Of a stretch of 64,000 nt of DNA, positions 63,976 through 64,000 are shown one piece after another. The notes below the pieces were generated by a model that worked only from the letters and a program-made list of their open reading frames with translations, was not told the origin of the DNA and did no database searches. The position numbers and the translations under genes are program-made. The first letter of the stretch is position 1; each line of letters starts with the position of its first letter. The stretch is from Aurelia coerulea (lineage: Eukaryota; Cnidaria; Scyphozoa; Semaeostomeae; Ulmaridae). The stretch covers positions 12,781,896-12,845,895 of the forward strand of contig CM076957.1 in assembly GCA_039566865.1 (NCBI GenBank), given 5' to 3'.

Positions 63976-64000
63976 TCAATTTTTCCATTTTTCTCCATTC

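Larger units (their letters stand above)
63431..64000. repeat. 330-bp tandem repeat running off the window
   Basis: Unit 1 starts at 63431 and unit 2 at 63761. The 240 bp of unit 2 that are visible match unit 1 base for base. Each unit holds the first codons of the Rep frame, a short hairpin, a tRNA-like gene and an AT-rich spacer. More units may lie beyond the window. Confidence 0.95.

Noticed and set aside
1..64000. CRISPR arrays, bacterial operons, rRNA
   Set aside because: No direct-repeat/spacer pattern, no prokaryotic gene layout and no rRNA-like sequence; the content is eukaryotic transposable elements.

Overview
This 64 kb window looks like transposon-dense, AT-rich, intergenic metazoan DNA. 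I find no host gene that I would call intact. The mix of elements (CR1/L2-type LINEs, BEL/Pao and Gypsy LTR elements, GIY-YIG Penelope-like elements with hammerhead ribozymes, long-inverted-repeat elements, many short TIR elements and a Rep-like HUH/SF3 gene) fits a marine invertebrate. A cnidarian is my best guess, an inference from this repertoire and not from any host gene.

Layout. 1-4.9 kb: a LINE with a fused PHD finger and endonuclease, abutting a decayed BEL/Pao element whose 312-bp LTR (4589-4900) and primer site are visible. 6-7.1 kb: non-autonomous hAT. 8.5-12.9 kb: Gypsy remnant split by a 2.35 kb foldback element with a 9-bp target duplication. 13-16 kb: LINE tail, a G12...C12-bounded TIR element, and a 9-bp-TSD TIR element carrying a promoter-like stretch and a possible RecQ-like helicase exon. 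16.7-23.9 kb: LINE tails and a back-to-back Penelope pair whose ends carry hammerhead ribozyme cores, plus a second inverted pair with a different hammerhead core. 24.6-29.6 kb: second foldback copy, split by a 3.2 kb LINE. 29.8-33.3 kb: a series of short TIR elements with clear target duplications. 35.9-40.7 kb: a young Gypsy element with 247-bp LTRs that read as identical and a CCCTT duplication, interrupted between RNase H and integrase by a 597-bp TIR element. 41-49.2 kb: self-nested TIR elements, a 1,036-bp tandem duplication and two large non-autonomous hATs. 49.6-55.3 kb: a nearly complete two-ORF CR1/L2-type LINE. 56.6-61.1 kb: TA-flanked TIR elements and a DD34E transposase with one stop. 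61.9-64 kb: a broken HUH-SF3 Rep gene next to a 330-bp tandem repeat that carries a tRNA-like gene in each unit.

The most unusual items are: (i) the Rep gene with its tRNA-bearing tandem array; (ii) the CR1/L2 LINE whose ORF1 and ORF2 lie in the same frame separated by one UGA, with no AUG near the ORF2 start; (iii) two distinct hammerhead ribozyme families at Penelope-type ends; (iv) a possible gene capture with promoter motifs in a Mutator-like element; (v) two foldback copies whose central spacers are in opposite orientation. Several insertions are dated by paralogous empty sites inside the same window.
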